A stretch of 64,000 nt of DNA from Acephala macrosclerotiorum (lineage: Eukaryota; Ascomycota; Leotiomycetes; Helotiales; Mollisiaceae): assembly GCA_014904845.1 (NCBI GenBank), contig MU119435.1:1-64000 (forward strand), read 5' to 3'. A program made the translations under genes and the position numbers. Shown one piece after another: positions 23,393 through 33,412 of this stretch (the first letter of the stretch is position 1; each line of letters starts with the position of its first letter). Below the pieces are notes generated by a model. The model had not been told where the DNA came from and searched no databases. It saw only the letters and a list, made by a program, of their open reading frames with translations.

Positions 23393-26239
23393 CTACTCAT
23401 CCTTTCGGTCAAGCTTTCCCTTCAAACCACCATCATCCAAGAGACTGCCAAACATTGCTGCCTCAAACAAATGGTTCACTTGCCATGCGTGATGGTTTGC
23501 ATGGGCAATGAGCCAAGTCAGTTCATCCACCAATCCAACAGAGTACACCTTTGCCATCGCAACGCTCAGCTTCTCAGCAATACCATCCTCCAGCTCCTGA
23601 CTCACAACTCCCTTCGCGACATACTCCAGAGGAGCGGTCGCCAAACAACGCCAAAGCTCTCCCAACAACTCCTTACTCGCATGTCCATCCAAAATTCTCT
23701 CAACAGCATCACACGGATCCCCACCATCGCAAGCATTCTTCAACGGTCTACTGAACCCCGTCGTCCTCAAATCCTCATCAAATGCCTCATCAAAGTCCGC
23801 CTCTTTTTGCTCATCCGCAACCTTCCTCGCCATCCCATACCCAAGCAACGCCCTCCTACAGAATCCATGTCTATTATTCTGAATATGCCAAGTGTACAGC
23901 GTAGCACACATCCTAGCAACCGGCTCCGCCCATCTCTCAGTAAACATCCTCGCACCCGTATGCGCATACGCATCATACACCTTCCTCAGACTCTCCTCAC
24001 TCACCACCCCTGTATCTGCAATATCAGCTGTATTTAGAAACGCGTTCATCACCTCCGAGTTCTGCAAATCAGATCCAACATCCACAACATCCGTCCCCGG
24101 CGAGCTGAAGACCATATCCGACATCACAGCCGCGGGGTCGAATCCTCTCACGATAGTCTCAGACGACATCCCCATCAACGAACTCTCGGAAAAGAAAACA
24201 ACCTGTGCTGTCCTCCTATCAAGTCTCGCCACCTTCTTCCCCAACTTCGTCTTCAACCCACTCTCCATCTCCACCTTCCCCTTAATATACCGAATCCCAA
24301 TCTCAACCGCAGCGCGTCGCTCCTTCCCAGCAGGAGAAGCCATGGCGTGGGGATCAGCACCTTCGTCAGCAATCAAGGACTCGAAGTGTGGAAATACTTT
24401 GTGGTATCCGTGTTCGTAATAGAACGCCATGTCGACGCAGTAATTCGAGTATAGGATCCGAGAATCGTAGGCGCCGATTAACATGTTTGCCATGCCGGAG
24501 CCGAAGAGGGCGCCGTTTTGGATTAAGGGGGTAGGCCAGGCTTCTGCTTTGAATAAGCGGAGAACTTCGGCGGATGATGGACCGAGTCCGTAGCCCTTGC
24601 TGGGGAGGATGAGGCCGGCGGCGTGTTGAGCTTCCTTCCATTCGAGTAGGGAGTCTGAGAGGCGTGGCTCGTAGAAACGGGTTGATGGTGTGGTGGGGGA
24701 GGGGGACGAGATGTCGGAGAATACAGAGGAGATGTACTTCAGAGCGTGGCTGGTGAGCTCGTCTAGGGTCTTGAGACTACCGTCACCGATGAGTTGGCGG
24801 GCTTCGGCGTAGCCGGGGTGAAGTGGGAAGGTGGGCGGTGATGAGGGGTTGTAGCCTTCGCCCCAGAAGTAGGGGATATTTAGGCGGTTGGGGAGGGAGG
24901 AGGTCGTGGGTTTGATCGTTGGTTCGATGTGGTGCTGCTGCACATGAGGAGTTGAGATTGGAGTTTGGGTTCCATTCTCTCCATTCTCCGAGGGAATAGG
25001 AGCTGGCTTGATGTCTAGTGAATTCTCAATCTCGAGGGTGTCGGGTTCCTTCCAATTCTCCGAGGGAATAGGAGTTCCGGTGATGCCTGGTAGGTTCTCG
25101 ATATCGACGAGGTCGAGTTCCTTCGAGGTAGGTGCTTGGATTTCTTCTTTAAGAAGAATCTGAGTTCCCGCGATGTCTAGTAGATTCTCGTCGACGATTT
25201 CGGATTTATTCTCTACACCATTGTTCGAGATTGGTGCTTGGACTTCATTTCCGAAGGGAAGAAGAGTAGAGGTGGCATCTGGTGAATTCTGGAGGTCGAT
25301 GTACTCAACTTTCTTCGAGATAGGTGCTTGGGTTTTGTCTTCATGAAGCATAGAGGTTCCCGTGACGTCTGGAAGAATCTGAATCTTGAGGTCACTGGGT
25401 TTGGACTTGTTTTCTACACCATTGCTCGAAATTGGTGCTTGTATTCGATTCTCCAGGGGGATAGGGGTTGAAGCGAGATCTGGTGAATTATGGAGGTCGA
25501 TGGACTCGGATTTCTTCAAGATAGGTGCTTGGGCTTCGTCTTCGAGAACTTTGGTTACTATCGGGTCTTGTAGGTTCTCGAGGTTGATGGGGCTGGATAT
25601 GTCTGTGCTGTCATTGTCGGACAGGACTAATCCTTTCTCTTGGTTGTTCTTAGTTGCAGCTTGAGCTTCATCCTCTAAGAGGATAGGAGTTTTCGTCAAC
25701 TCTAGTGAATCCTTGGAGTCGATGATATTGGCTTCGTTCTCTATGCTGTCTTTCGTACAGTTGTTGTCGGCTAGGTTGGTACAGTTCTCTTGATTGTTCT
25801 CGCTTGTGCCCTGAGTTCCGTCCTCCAAAGGAATAGGTGTTGTGGCGGCGTCAGGAAGGGTCTCGAGGTTGGTGACGTGGGATTCAACCTCTATGCTTCC
25901 ATTTGTATAGTCGATATTGGCTATGTCGGATCTCATTTCCTGCTTGTTCTCGATTGCGCCTTGTATTTCGTTCCTTAAGGGAGCAGGAGCTCCGGTGACG
26001 TCTGGTAGGTTCTCGAGGTCGAGAAGGTCGGATTCTTCCTTCGTGCTATTGTTGGTTTCGTGTGTAGGAGGTGGGGTAAGGGGAGGAGTGATGGTGTTGT
26101 CCACGATGGTATCCGTTTTGATCTCTTTTGCGGAAGCCATAACTTTAGGTCTGTTGCGCTTCTCCTTGAATTCTAGAAAGGTGATGGTGTTCGCCATGAC
26201 GGCACCCATGCCGATATTCCGGCTGGAAGCCGAACCCAT
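23393..26239 (-). CDS. Unknown protein with repetitive N-terminal half and folded C-terminal domain (948 aa)
   Basis: A single long ORF starting at ATG 26239; a second ATG at residue 11 is possible. I do not recognise the family. Residues 1-70 hold a basic patch and a Thr/Pro stretch. Residues about 74-430 are acidic and made of roughly ten diverged units with the pattern [D/N]LxNLPDxxxTPxPLExxxQAPI. From about residue 449 (LPNRLNIPYFWGEGYNP) to the end lies a normal-complexity, largely helical domain of about 500 residues, with notable segments MVFSSPGTDVVDVGSDLQNS, AYAHTGARMFTERWAEPVAR and AHANHHAWQVNHLFEAAMFG. The DVVDVGSDLQNSE stretch faintly recalls class I terpene-cyclase Asp/Asn motifs, but this is only a suggestion. 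No signal peptide or membrane span. The C-terminal domain is probably conserved and enzymatic; the repeats look like a lineage-specific extension. Confidence 0.8.
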   Translation of the reverse strand: MGSASSRNIGMGAVMANTITFLEFKEKRNRPKVMASAKEIKTDTIVDNTITPPLTPPPTHETNNSTKEESDLLDLENLPDVTGAPAPLRNEIQGAIENKQEMRSDIANIDYTNGSIEVESHVTNLETLPDAATTPIPLEDGTQGTSENNQENCTNLADNNCTKDSIENEANIIDSKDSLELTKTPILLEDEAQAATKNNQEKGLVLSDNDSTDISSPINLENLQDPIVTKVLEDEAQAPILKKSESIDLHNSPDLASTPIPLENRIQAPISSNGVENKSKPSDLKIQILPDVTGTSMLHEDKTQAPISKKVEYIDLQNSPDATSTLLPFGNEVQAPISNNGVENKSEIVDENLLDIAGTQILLKEEIQAPTSKELDLVDIENLPGITGTPIPSENWKEPDTLEIENSLDIKPAPIPSENGENGTQTPISTPHVQQHHIEPTIKPTTSSLPNRLNIPYFWGEGYNPSSPPTFPLHPGYAEARQLIGDGSLKTLDELTSHALKYISSVFSDISSPSPTTPSTRFYEPRLSDSLLEWKEAQHAAGLILPSKGYGLGPSSAEVLRLFKAEAWPTPLIQNGALFGSGMANMLIGAYDSRILYSNYCVDMAFYYEHGYHKVFPHFESLIADEGADPHAMASPAGKERRAAVEIGIRYIKGKVEMESGLKTKLGKKVARLDRRTAQVVFFSESSLMGMSSETIVRGFDPAAVMSDMVFSSPGTDVVDVGSDLQNSEVMNAFLNTADIADTGVVSEESLRKVYDAYAHTGARMFTERWAEPVARMCATLYTWHIQNNRHGFCRRALLGYGMARKVADEQKEADFDEAFDEDLRTTGFSRPLKNACDGGDPCDAVERILDGHASKELLGELWRCLATAPLEYVAKGVVSQELEDGIAEKLSVAMAKVYSVGLVDELTWLIAHANHHAWQVNHLFEAAMFGSLLDDGGLKGKLDRKDE
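24950..26020 (-). repeat. Coding tandem repeat region, about ten diverged units
   Basis: Corresponds to residues about 74-430 of the 948-aa protein. Units are about 25-50 residues long and share a core such as LPDVTGAPAPL / LPDAATTPIPL / SPDLASTPIPL followed by QAPI or QGxxENxQE. The longer unit with SNGVENKS occurs twice almost unchanged, which points to duplication of two-unit blocks. Confidence 0.75.
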
Positions 26240-28229
26240 GTTGTCTGGTTCGTTGCGCTTCTCGGAGAACGTTTTATATCTGGCCTTTTGACCTAATGGC
26301 GTGAGAAATCAGCCAAGGAGGTCAGGCGGACGATGTGGCAGTCCAGCGTAAGTCGACGCGTTCGAAGTTTCCGAAAATCACAATAAGATGTCGTCTCCAA
26401 GAGAAAAGTCATGTGCAAAAGTCTCCTTTCGAATCATAGGACAACTCTAAGCGAGACCGTACGAGGAACCAACCTTAAATATGAAGCTATTCCGAACCTT
26501 GATCCCTACTCTCAATCTCTGTTGGAATCCCGAGAAATGAAGAAAAAGAAAAGAAAGGGACAGGATGCGAACCAAAGTATCGGTGCGAATTGTTTCGCTA
26601 ATGGCGCCATACTAAACGTCTCTGTGCCGGTACCGGTACGCCCCGCTGACAGTTGGGACATGCAGATTGACTGCAGCCCACTTATCCCAATTAGAGTATA
26701 TTCCGAAGGTTAACCTTATAGGTGGAGGTAAGATGGGAGTTGATAATACGCCAGGTTACACGAGATGCATCATGTTGATGCGCTGGTAATACTACTTTGT
26801 GGCGGAGGTACCCAATTGAGCAACTCGATTGCCCACTTGATTTGGAGAAAGTGGTAATTGATTGATATCATTGGAAGAGAAGATTCACGGAAGAATTAAA
26901 CAAGGAAGCAGCTCGGCGTTATGTTGGAGAGGGGAACGTATGATTATTGAGAAGCAAGTACTTATATCTCTGCGACTGACCTGCAGTAAATACCCTCCTT
27001 CGTATCGTCAACATTAACAAGAAAAACAAGAGTGGTCGAGCAGAGAAGAATAAGAAACATCCAACCCAGCAAGCGATGTGGCGTCCAAGCTTACGTAGTA
27101 TGGCGCCATCCGCAAACAAGGATGCTTTCCAGGCCGGAGAACCAGTTCCCCTCCCTCGGGAACTAGGCTCTTCCCCCCTGTCCCTCAAGGTTACCCGCTT
27201 AATGGATCCAAAAAAAAAAAAAAAAAAAAAAACCCCGCTTTCTCCTTCCTCGTCACCGCATCTTCCGTTCAAACTCAAAGATATTAGCATTCATTCAACG
27301 TCGCTCCACCCACACAAATTTTCACATTGTTCTCTCCGTTCTCCTTTCCATGATAATCAATCTCATTGATCACTTCTCCGATCCCGACGCAGTCGTAACA
27401 GATGCTGGTTGCTGTTACTTGGCTGATGGCTGTGTTTGAGGAGCATGGGACTGCCTCACCTCATATCAATGATGCCATGCTCGCCTCCTATATCCGAATA
27501 AATACGAGAATGAGAGCAACCATCCCAAAGAGTCCTGCGCCAAGTTTCAAATAAACAAAGCTTCCATACGAGGGCAAGAAACATGATTAAGTTTTGCTGA
27601 TACGAGACAAGGTTGACAGCTGCTTAGCATAAAATTATTCTTGCTGATCTGGGGCTCTTTTACTTGGAATCTGAGCATGCATGTCATCCAGAGCACAAAA
27701 TTAGACAGGCCCCGCTTCATCGTGGCAGAGATCAAGCTTGGTGTTGCCGAGCCCACAGCCTCATCGACTGCAGGGGAGGGGTTTCAACTTTAAACTCTAT
27801 TTCGAGCTTCGAGCCGAACTTAGGATGGGGCTTTTCCATGAACCAAAAAAGACGCTCCGAGAAATACAGAAGGTCGCAATTCATAGGAGGCGAATAGCGA
27901 GAAATTGGGATTTGATTGATGTCTGATGAGGTAGTTGTCTCACTAAGCGAGGTACCGATTTTGACCGCATGCATATGTCATGTCCCAGGGGCCTGGAGAC
28001 GAGGAAAATCAGAATATATTGGGCGCCCCTTGTGTAACCATGTGTAACCACAATTTGACTTGCCGACGATGGTACCGACGAGAGAATGCAATATGGTCTC
28101 AACTTCATTGCACTGAAATGCTGCTCTAATACCTTCAAACAGATCAATATCATTCGTCTCTCTCGTACATCTCAAGGAACTTCTAGCCTCTCTCCTCCCT
28201 TCCTGTCCACTTCACTAATACCCACTTCC
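26240..28229. other. Intergenic region with poly-A tract
   Basis: This 2-kb region follows the 5' end of the 948-aa gene and precedes the 3' end of the broken transporter gene. No frame is convincing. A run of about 21 A lies at 27210-27230. Confidence 0.5.
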
Positions 28230-29246
28230 TTAAGCCCTCAACTCATCTGTCTTCTCCCTTGCAGCACGTCCCTTGTCAGACTAAGGAAAGTGCCAGACAG
28301 GGACAGTAAAGAAAGAATTGCTGCTATCCGCAATACCGGCAAGCGCGATATACCGTGCCAAAAACGCAGCCAGCAATCCGAACATACCCCCCGCTTTCTG
28401 GATCACAGTATTTTAACCCCCGCCTACGATGTCGGGGGTGAGGATGTAGGATATTCCAAGAAGGAAGGTCATCCAGACGGTGAAGAAGAGGGCACAGAAG
28501 ACGACTGTGGACTTGAGGGTACAGAGCCAGAGGATGAATGTGAAGATAAACCACCCCTGAATCAATCGTTACTAATGATTGTCTAGAGACAGTGAAGGAG
28601 AATTACCATGAGGAAGAAACCGAAGGCGTAATTGAAATAAACTGGATTGGTGTATTGGCTAGCGATATTAAACCCACCAGGCGTGAGTACGATGGCCAAA
28701 CTGATCCAGAAGCCACCGTAAGAACCTTGGGCGGTGGCACCGAAGGTATTTCCTTGAGCCATTTCCCTTCACTTGTCAGCATATCTTTCAATCGCTCCTG
28801 GGATAGAGAACTTACCACATGCCGGCAAGCAGCTGCACTAATCCACCATAAGCAAACGCAGGTGCAATAACAATACTTGGCTCCGCAGCATGTCGAGTAT
28901 GCCAGTTGATGAGGGACAAGAGCAAAGTTGTAAACACGAAGGCGACTAGACCCATTGGTGCTGGGTTTCCGAGGCTCTTCTTTGGTGGTCTGTAGAGACC
29001 CGGCTGAAGATATCCTGCGAAAGGAGGCAGGCGAGCACTCTCGCCAGTGTTGGCATGAGCAAGAGGGTTTCCTCCATAGTCCCAGTGGGTAGCGTAGGGT
29101 TGATTGATAGAACCATTGCCGTCGGTTTCGTTTTGACCGTAAGCTGCTGGGTGGCCATTTGGGGCACGAGCTTTTTCGATGCTGTTTGAACCGCTGGCTA
29201 AGGAGCTGCCATTGACAGCTGAGGGTACTGATCCAGGTGTTGCCAT
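28230..29246 (-). pseudogene. Broken GPR1/FUN34/YaaH-family acetate transporter
   Basis: The reading frame clearly belongs to the AceTr (GPR1/FUN34/YaaH) family of plasma-membrane acetate transporters. Exons are 29246-28816, 28766-28607 and from 28556; both introns have good GT...AG ends and keep phase. The signature NPAPMGL is present, followed by membrane spans (LVAFVFTTLLLSLINW, GFFLMGWFIFTFILWL, CALFFTVWMTFLLGI) and the FGATAQGSYGGFWISLA segment. The third exon is then interrupted by TAA at 28413-28415 (after PDIVGGG), although the family frame continues as QKAGGMFGLLAAFLARYIALAGIADSSNSFF, and again by TAG at 28281-28283 where HFPW is expected; the frame then runs to a natural-looking stop at 28230. 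A 30-nt intron (GTAGGC...CCAG) could in principle remove the first stop, but would be unusually short. An inactive gene is the best reading. Confidence 0.75.
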
Positions 29247-30095
29247 GATGAAGGCTTAATTATCCAGCAAGAGACACTTAGATTAAATCGAAATGAAAGG
29301 AACCATGATTTTCTGCGGAGGAGGGGACATTATAAATGGCAAATGACGTCTCAACTCTGGGACCGAAAGATAACTATTCCCATGATCCGCGGTTAACAAC
29401 AGTACTTGCTTGTTGATCTGAGCAGCTCGTCGGATCGTGATCTCCATTGCCGTGGTGTTCGTCTGCAAGCTATCGTGTTTAGCAGACATGACATCAACGG
29501 TGTTACTGAGAGGTTGTTCTGAGAGGTCGGCGATATGAAGCGACGACGACGGCGTTGAAGTAGCGGGTGAGGCTATCTCCACCTTAGGGCACCGCACTGG
29601 GGAAACTCCTCCGGCTTTTCACAAGTCCGCAGACGACCAGAGCTCTCGTGATCTCTGGGTGTGTTGATCTGGCCCATAATCTTACTTGCTTTCCGCGGCC
29701 GGATGCGGCAATTGTAGCTCTGAAGCTTCAATCTTGCATATTCGATGTCCCTGGATCCAATCCGTCTCGGACCACTCAGAACGCGGTGATTAATAGTGAG
29801 AGGGAAGAAGAACTAGATGTTAGTCTAAACAAACACGTTATTGAATGTACGTGTCAGTGGGTGATATGAAAACGTGTCTGAAGCAGAATTGGTGGGTTGA
29901 CGATACTAGGACTAACGCGTCTATTTGACAAGAAATCAAACATGGGACACTACAAGAAAATAGAATGGTACAATAATGATAATGTTCAATATAGATCTTC
30001 TCCTCCACATGGTGAGTGTGTTTAATGAAGAGATGGGTCGAGGAATTGCGCAACCCGGGTATTCGATGCCTGCTGACTCAGCCGGTCGATGAAAC
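29247..30095. other. Intergenic region between divergent genes
   Basis: Shared upstream region of the broken transporter (minus) and the first 2EXR gene (plus). No gene seen. Confidence 0.45.
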
Positions 30096-31292
30096 ATGTT
30101 CCTCGCCATCTGTCACAACCTCGCCCCAACTCGCAGATTCCATCTGCAAATCAACTCGTACAGTATTCCAATGGCTTTCGAGTCAACAATCTCCCGCCAG
30201 ATTCTACCTGCAGAACAGACAGACGATATGGAAATCCGAATGACTCTGGAACAACCAAATTTTCCCCGGTCGGCTGAGCTCACATTCTCACGATTCAAAG
30301 AACTACCAATAGAGCTCAGGTATGAAATATGGAAGTTGGCAATATCCAGTCGAATTGTGCATATCTATGAGCGACCAATTCGCGAACCGTCTCCACCTGC
30401 GCACACGCTTCTTTTGCCGGGACAAAGTTCTTTGCAAAAACAACATTTGCAAGATAGAGGAGAATTAGACTGGGAAACAGCTGTACGCCTAGCACGAGAA
30501 CGAGCAGAACATCAAGGGCAATCTTCATCATGGTCTGATCCGACGCTTTGGCTATGGAAGCGTTCATCGGAAGGAAGCTCAGCAAGCTTGCAGTCGATCT
30601 CCCCTCCACTTCCTTGCGACAACGAAGAACACAGACTGAGGATTGAGGTTGAAGAACCTGAGCACGATGGGCGTCCAAGGCGAAAGAGAATCCGAGGGAC
30701 TTGGGGTATTGAATCCGATATGCAGATACCGGGCGTACTCTTAGCATGCCGCGAATCCTTCAAAATATGCAGTCGCTCATATGGTCGATCATTCGCGACG
30801 AAAGGAACCTGGGCTCAAACATACTTCAACTCCGAGCTCGATACCTTGCTGTTATCCGAGGAATCAGCTGCCTCCCGTTTGGACCCTGAGCCTGTGGGGA
30901 ACACAGCTGCTAACAGACTTTCCAAGTTGACTAAGCACTTGGGCACTGCAGGTCAGCTACATTCTGTACAGTACCTAGCCCTCGCGATGCGCAGGACCTG
31001 GCATGGAATGGAGTCATGGCTGGTTAGAGTCTTGAGTCATTTTCCTAGACTTGAGACTCTCATACTCGTCGTTGATGATCGACCTGAGGGTGACGGCAAA
31101 CCATGGAAGTCGAAACGCATGTCCGACGTTATCCTCCAGGTTCCGAATTCATTATCTACTAAACTTAGCATATCTGTCATCGACGAAAGGCAGCTTGAAA
31201 GGCATAGAGCGAATCAATTAGCACATGGTTGCCCTTGTTGGAAGCTTCCTACCATTGAGATGAGACATCTGGTCAACTTGGGAGCAAGCTGA
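30096..31292 (+). CDS. 2EXR-domain protein, copy 1 (398 aa)
   Basis: Single-exon fungal protein with an N-terminal 2EXR box, seen as FSRFKELPIELRYEIWKLAI followed by SRIVHIYERPI. 2EXR is an F-box-like motif abundant in Pezizomycotina; its partners and function are mostly unknown. A second block shared with the next gene is GIESDMQIPGVLLACRESF then AQTYFNSELDTLLLSEES, and a third near LETLILVVDD. The annotated start at 30096 is the longest ATG frame; by comparison with copy 2, where the box begins within 20 residues of the start, a later ATG (30171 or 30228) may be used. Residues between about 100 and 200 are charged and probably disordered. It lies 0.65 kb upstream of its paralogue on the same strand, a tandem duplication. 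Confidence 0.85.
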   Translation: MFLAICHNLAPTRRFHLQINSYSIPMAFESTISRQILPAEQTDDMEIRMTLEQPNFPRSAELTFSRFKELPIELRYEIWKLAISSRIVHIYERPIREPSPPAHTLLLPGQSSLQKQHLQDRGELDWETAVRLARERAEHQGQSSSWSDPTLWLWKRSSEGSSASLQSISPPLPCDNEEHRLRIEVEEPEHDGRPRRKRIRGTWGIESDMQIPGVLLACRESFKICSRSYGRSFATKGTWAQTYFNSELDTLLLSEESAASRLDPEPVGNTAANRLSKLTKHLGTAGQLHSVQYLALAMRRTWHGMESWLVRVLSHFPRLETLILVVDDRPEGDGKPWKSKRMSDVILQVPNSLSTKLSISVIDERQLERHRANQLAHGCPCWKLPTIEMRHLVNLGAS

Positions 31293-31936
31293 ACACCTAG
31301 AAGTAGGCATCAAAGGTATGAGCTTATGATTAGGCCGGTCAGACATGGCCGGTGTCCTTTAGGATGGGGAGTTTAGCATTCGGTCTGTTAGGCAGTCGTC
31401 TGGTGTTTGAGCGTGCAGATATATATCCTTTGAATGCGGATGTACGGAGATTTACTGTTGTCGTTCTCTCTCCCTAAGCATGCCACGCACATCTCGAATC
31501 TTCAACCAGGCACGTAAAGAGCTTCTCTAAACGCATAGGTAAGTCGAGCACACTGATACTCTCTCTCATCCACTTTTTCTAGTCGTGGGAACTGCCTTCC
31601 AAGCCCAGACTTCAATGCCCACAAAGTCTAGCATTTCGGAGCTTGTGCCACCAATGAAAAAGCTATGATTGAGTTTGTTCACTTCGCCAGAAAAGTGCCT
31701 GAGAACAGAAACAATGGTCCTCAAAATCACCGTTTGAGGAAGAAGTGTGGAATATGATACCACTGGCGGGTTGCTGACTCAGCGCACCAGCTCTCTGCTT
31801 TCCTGACGCCTTCCAGATCAGTTTCTTATCCAAACCACTCCAGTCCACAACACTGGACAGTGAATCTGCGACGTCTCCGCAGCGTCGATTCCGAGAGCAA
31901 GCCGCTGAAAATAATCCCACAATAGTGTCCGTATAT
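31293..31936. other. Spacer between tandem 2EXR genes
   Basis: No coding potential was found beyond short frames. Presumably the 3' UTR of copy 1 and promoter of copy 2. Confidence 0.45.
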
Positions 31937-33082
31937 ATGATGTCCGGCTCCAGCCCGCCGATCAAATTCCCACGATTTCGAGACCTTCCTACGGAGTTGA
32001 GATACGCGGTATGGCGGATGGCAATGCCTAGGCGGGTGGTACATATCTACGAGCGTCCAGTCATTAATCTGCAAGAGCAAGAGGCCCGAAAAAGACAGCG
32101 GAGGCTAGAAAGTCTAGGAGTGAAGACGCTGTCCGAATCAAATGACTGGGCATGGAAACGTCCATGGGATGGCCATTCGAATTGCGGGAGACCCGTCAAT
32201 TACGAAGAAGAAGAATACTTGGTACATGATCGAGCAGGAACCGAAGAAACCTTCTTTTGCAAAGCCTGTAACGCGCACTTGCCCAAGGCACCTCCTTCAC
32301 GGCCATTGGGCATTGATTCAGATTCGCAGACACCGTCTCTCATATTAGCTTGTCAAGAATCTTTTCAGGCTTGCAGATACGTACGATCGTTCGTACATAA
32401 GGAGAAAGGGACTATTGCCCAGACCTATTTCAACCCCGAAGTTGATACACTTTTCTTCTCTGAAAAGTCTGCTTCGCTTCGAGAATCCACTCGTTCGCCG
32501 AACTCAGTCTTTGGACGACTTGAGCGCTTTATCACAAAGTTAAGCTCTGCAGGACAAATTGAATCTGTACGGTATGTCGGACTCACAATCGCAGGGACAA
32601 GCTCATGGGCATGGCTCGAGAAATGGTTAGCCAAGATTATAGCTTGTTTTGCAAACGTTAGGACTCTCTATCTGGTTATTGACGACTGGCCTGTAAGTGC
32701 GGATAATGGCAAACCATGGCTTTCCACACATCGAAGGGGCATCGCCTTAGCTGCTCCCATCAACCCAACCAAAGTTCTGGAGCTCTTCAACAGTCCTGAC
32801 CCGAAGCTGGCAGATTGGTACCACTTACGTTCAAGGATCCCCACGTGCGGAATCGATCACCAGAAGTTTCAGGATTTTATTCATGAGCAAAGCGAGACTG
32901 CGCCTTGGGCTGGTGGGACATTTGAGGTTGAGACTCGATACGTGATGTCTAGGGACATGGCTGTGAAGCTCGCGCGAGCGCAGAAAGAATGGATGCAAAA
33001 GATCCGACTCGCTGAGGAGCAGGAACCCGTAACACAAGGAATTGAAGCGGTGTGTGGGGAGCCTTATGGTGTTGCAGAGTAA
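31937..33082 (+). CDS. 2EXR-domain protein, copy 2 (381 aa)
   Basis: Second 2EXR protein, starting at ATG 31937 (MMSGSSPPIKF); the open frame begins four codons earlier at a GTG. The box is FPRFRDLPTELRYAVWRMAM followed by RRVVHIYERPV. It shares with copy 1 the later blocks LGIDSDSQTPSLILACQESF, IAQTYFNPEVDTLFFSEKS and VRTLYLVIDDWP, but the linker differs and has a Cys pair in FFCKACNAHLP, perhaps a small metal site. The two proteins are diverged throughout, so the duplication is old. Single exon, intact. Function unknown beyond the F-box-like domain. Confidence 0.85.
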   Translation: MMSGSSPPIKFPRFRDLPTELRYAVWRMAMPRRVVHIYERPVINLQEQEARKRQRRLESLGVKTLSESNDWAWKRPWDGHSNCGRPVNYEEEEYLVHDRAGTEETFFCKACNAHLPKAPPSRPLGIDSDSQTPSLILACQESFQACRYVRSFVHKEKGTIAQTYFNPEVDTLFFSEKSASLRESTRSPNSVFGRLERFITKLSSAGQIESVRYVGLTIAGTSSWAWLEKWLAKIIACFANVRTLYLVIDDWPVSADNGKPWLSTHRRGIALAAPINPTKVLELFNSPDPKLADWYHLRSRIPTCGIDHQKFQDFIHEQSETAPWAGGTFEVETRYVMSRDMAVKLARAQKEWMQKIRLAEEQEPVTQGIEAVCGEPYGVAE

Positions 33083-33412
33083 TGTTTTCCTTGGTGTGGA
33101 GAGCAAGTACCACAATGTTGATCGAAGCCACAGGCAAGGTCTGATGAAGAGCTAAGCATCCTCTGCCTTCGGTACAGATACCCAAATGGCTACATATCTA
33201 GAAGAGCAATGTCACGCAGAACAATTACGCACTTCCGGATCTAGTCTGCTATTCAGGTTGGTCTTCGGATCCCAGATCTCTGTTGACTTTCTCTTCGTGT
33301 AATGTTATCGTCTATCAGCTCTCGTGTCCATTTTCAAATTTGGAACATTCAGTCAAGTCAAGATTCATTACTTCATCCAAAGCCCAGTGTCTACATTTCA
33401 CACCCAACCTAC
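33083..33412. other. Short spacer between convergent genes
   Basis: 3' flanks of 2EXR copy 2 and the MFS permease gene; C/T-rich at its right end. Nothing else seen. Confidence 0.45.

Noticed and set aside
27210..27230. A-run as the poly-A tail of a retroposed copy
   Set aside because: No adjacent coding relic or target-site duplication was seen; simple homopolymer.
28386..28415. 30-nt intron rescuing the acetate-transporter frame
   Set aside because: GT...AG ends exist and phase is kept, but the length is below the usual minimum for fungal introns and a second stop follows at 28281-28283.
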